NCBI GenBank assembly: GCA_003241595.1
Contig: QFOU01000002.1
Coordinates: 1-58,793, forward strand
Length of the DNA: 58,793 nt
Direction: 5' to 3'
Source: Pseudomonas fluorescens
GTDB taxonomy: Bacteria > Pseudomonadota > Alphaproteobacteria > UBA2136 > UBA6156
Shown piece by piece: positions 58,396 through 58,793 of this stretch. Under the pieces are notes generated by a model that saw only the letters and a program-made list of their open reading frames with translations, had not been told where the DNA came from and did no database searches. A program made the position numbers and the translations under genes. Numbering within the stretch: the first letter of the stretch is position 1; the number at the start of each line of letters is the position of its first letter.

Positions 58396-58793
58396 ATGCT
58401 GCGCACCCTGACCCACTTAATGAAATTCGCCGTGGTGGCGGTACTTACCGTTATGCCGATGCTGCCCCTGCCCGCCCACGCCGCCGCCCCAGCACGTATT
58501 AAAGATATTGCCGACATTGAAGGGGTACGTGACAACGTACTGGTAGGTTATGGTTTAATCGTGGGTCTGGCCGGTACCGGCGACAGCCCCAACGGCATCC
58601 CGTTCACCCGCCAATCGCTGGCCAACATGTTGGAGCGCCTGGGTGTGAACGCCAAGGATACGCTTGCGCAGATCAAGACCAAGAACGTGGCGGCCGTGAT
58701 GGTAACCGCCAAACTGCCGAGCTTGAGCCGCCAGGGTAGCCGCGTTGATGTTTCGGTCAGCAGCCTTGGCGATGCGAAATCTTTAGAAGGTGG
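58396..58793 (+). CDS. flgI: Flagellar P-ring protein FlgI (3' end cut by window)
   Basis: 132 codons seen. Signal peptide to about residue 30 (PMLPLPAHAAA), then ARIKDIADIEGVRDNVLVGYGLIVGLAGTGDS, FTRQSLANMLERLGVN and KNVAAVMVTAKLPSLSRQGSRVDVSVSSLGDAKSLEGG, a clear FlgI start. AAGGA precedes ATG 58396. P-ring subunit in the periplasm. The rest lies beyond the right edge. Confidence 0.95.
   Translation, partial: MLRTLTHLMKFAVVAVLTVMPMLPLPAHAAAPARIKDIADIEGVRDNVLVGYGLIVGLAGTGDSPNGIPFTRQSLANMLERLGVNAKDTLAQIKTKNVAAVMVTAKLPSLSRQGSRVDVSVSSLGDAKSLEG

Noticed and set aside
1..58793. tRNA, rRNA, CRISPR, insertion sequences, prophage
   Set aside because: No gap showed a tRNA arm pattern, no regular repeat-spacer series was seen, and no transposase, integrase or phage structural gene was recognised.

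Overview
The window reads as a stretch of chromosome from an alphaproteobacterium with fairly high G+C. The grounds are a FliX-type flagellar regulator, a TrxR-like ferredoxin-NADP reductase, an F1 gene set in the order atpH-A-G-D-C, petABC, and near-perfect sigma54 flagellar promoters. The lineage looks unusual: the aconitase is of the mitochondrial ACO2 type, and a fliW-csrA pair sits next to the flagellar genes. I saw no tRNA, rRNA, CRISPR array, insertion sequence or prophage.

Layout. 1-7.2 kb: ftsY (cut by the left edge), a secreted protein, ffh, rpsP-rimM with a hairpin-rich leader, then a 57-residue protein and three tandem paralogs of unknown function, each followed by a terminator. 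7.3-12.9 kb: aconitase, a structured element with a 20-codon ORF, an orphan, a class I aminotransferase and a stand-alone DnaA domain IV protein. 13.0-22.2 kb: the five F1 genes in conserved order, but separated at three of four junctions by unrelated genes (murI, a PP2C-like protein, secreted proteins, a possible structured RNA). 22.3-29.4 kb: gloA, hemH, exonuclease III, orphans, 3-hydroxyacyl-CoA dehydrogenase and def-fmt-truA. 29.4-32.5 kb: an OmpR/QseC-type two-component system flanked by two His-rich secreted proteins. 33.7-41.1 kb: mdh, sucC and sucD, again in conserved order but split by orphans, among them an ACP-like protein without the pantetheine serine next to a divergent FabI. 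41.2-51.7 kb: M48 lipoprotein protease, HdrB/SdhE-like protein, a 39-residue lipoprotein, ferredoxin-NADP reductase, a possible VirB2-like protein, pth-ychF, a tandem pair of P-loop kinases, two RNA methyltransferase-type genes, msrB and an EEP phosphatase. 51.7-58.8 kb: petABC, csrA-fliW, and flagellar genes (flgBC-fliE-fliQ-fliR-fliX against flgI) read from facing sigma54 promoters.

Two themes recur. Housekeeping operons (ffh-rpsP-rimM, atp, mdh-suc) keep their order but are opened by small orphan genes, many in the opposite direction, with bidirectional terminators between them. Many of these orphans are short secreted or charged proteins with no family I recognise. Starts were chosen by Shine-Dalgarno spacing and family N-termini; where they differ from the longest frame, the entry says so.
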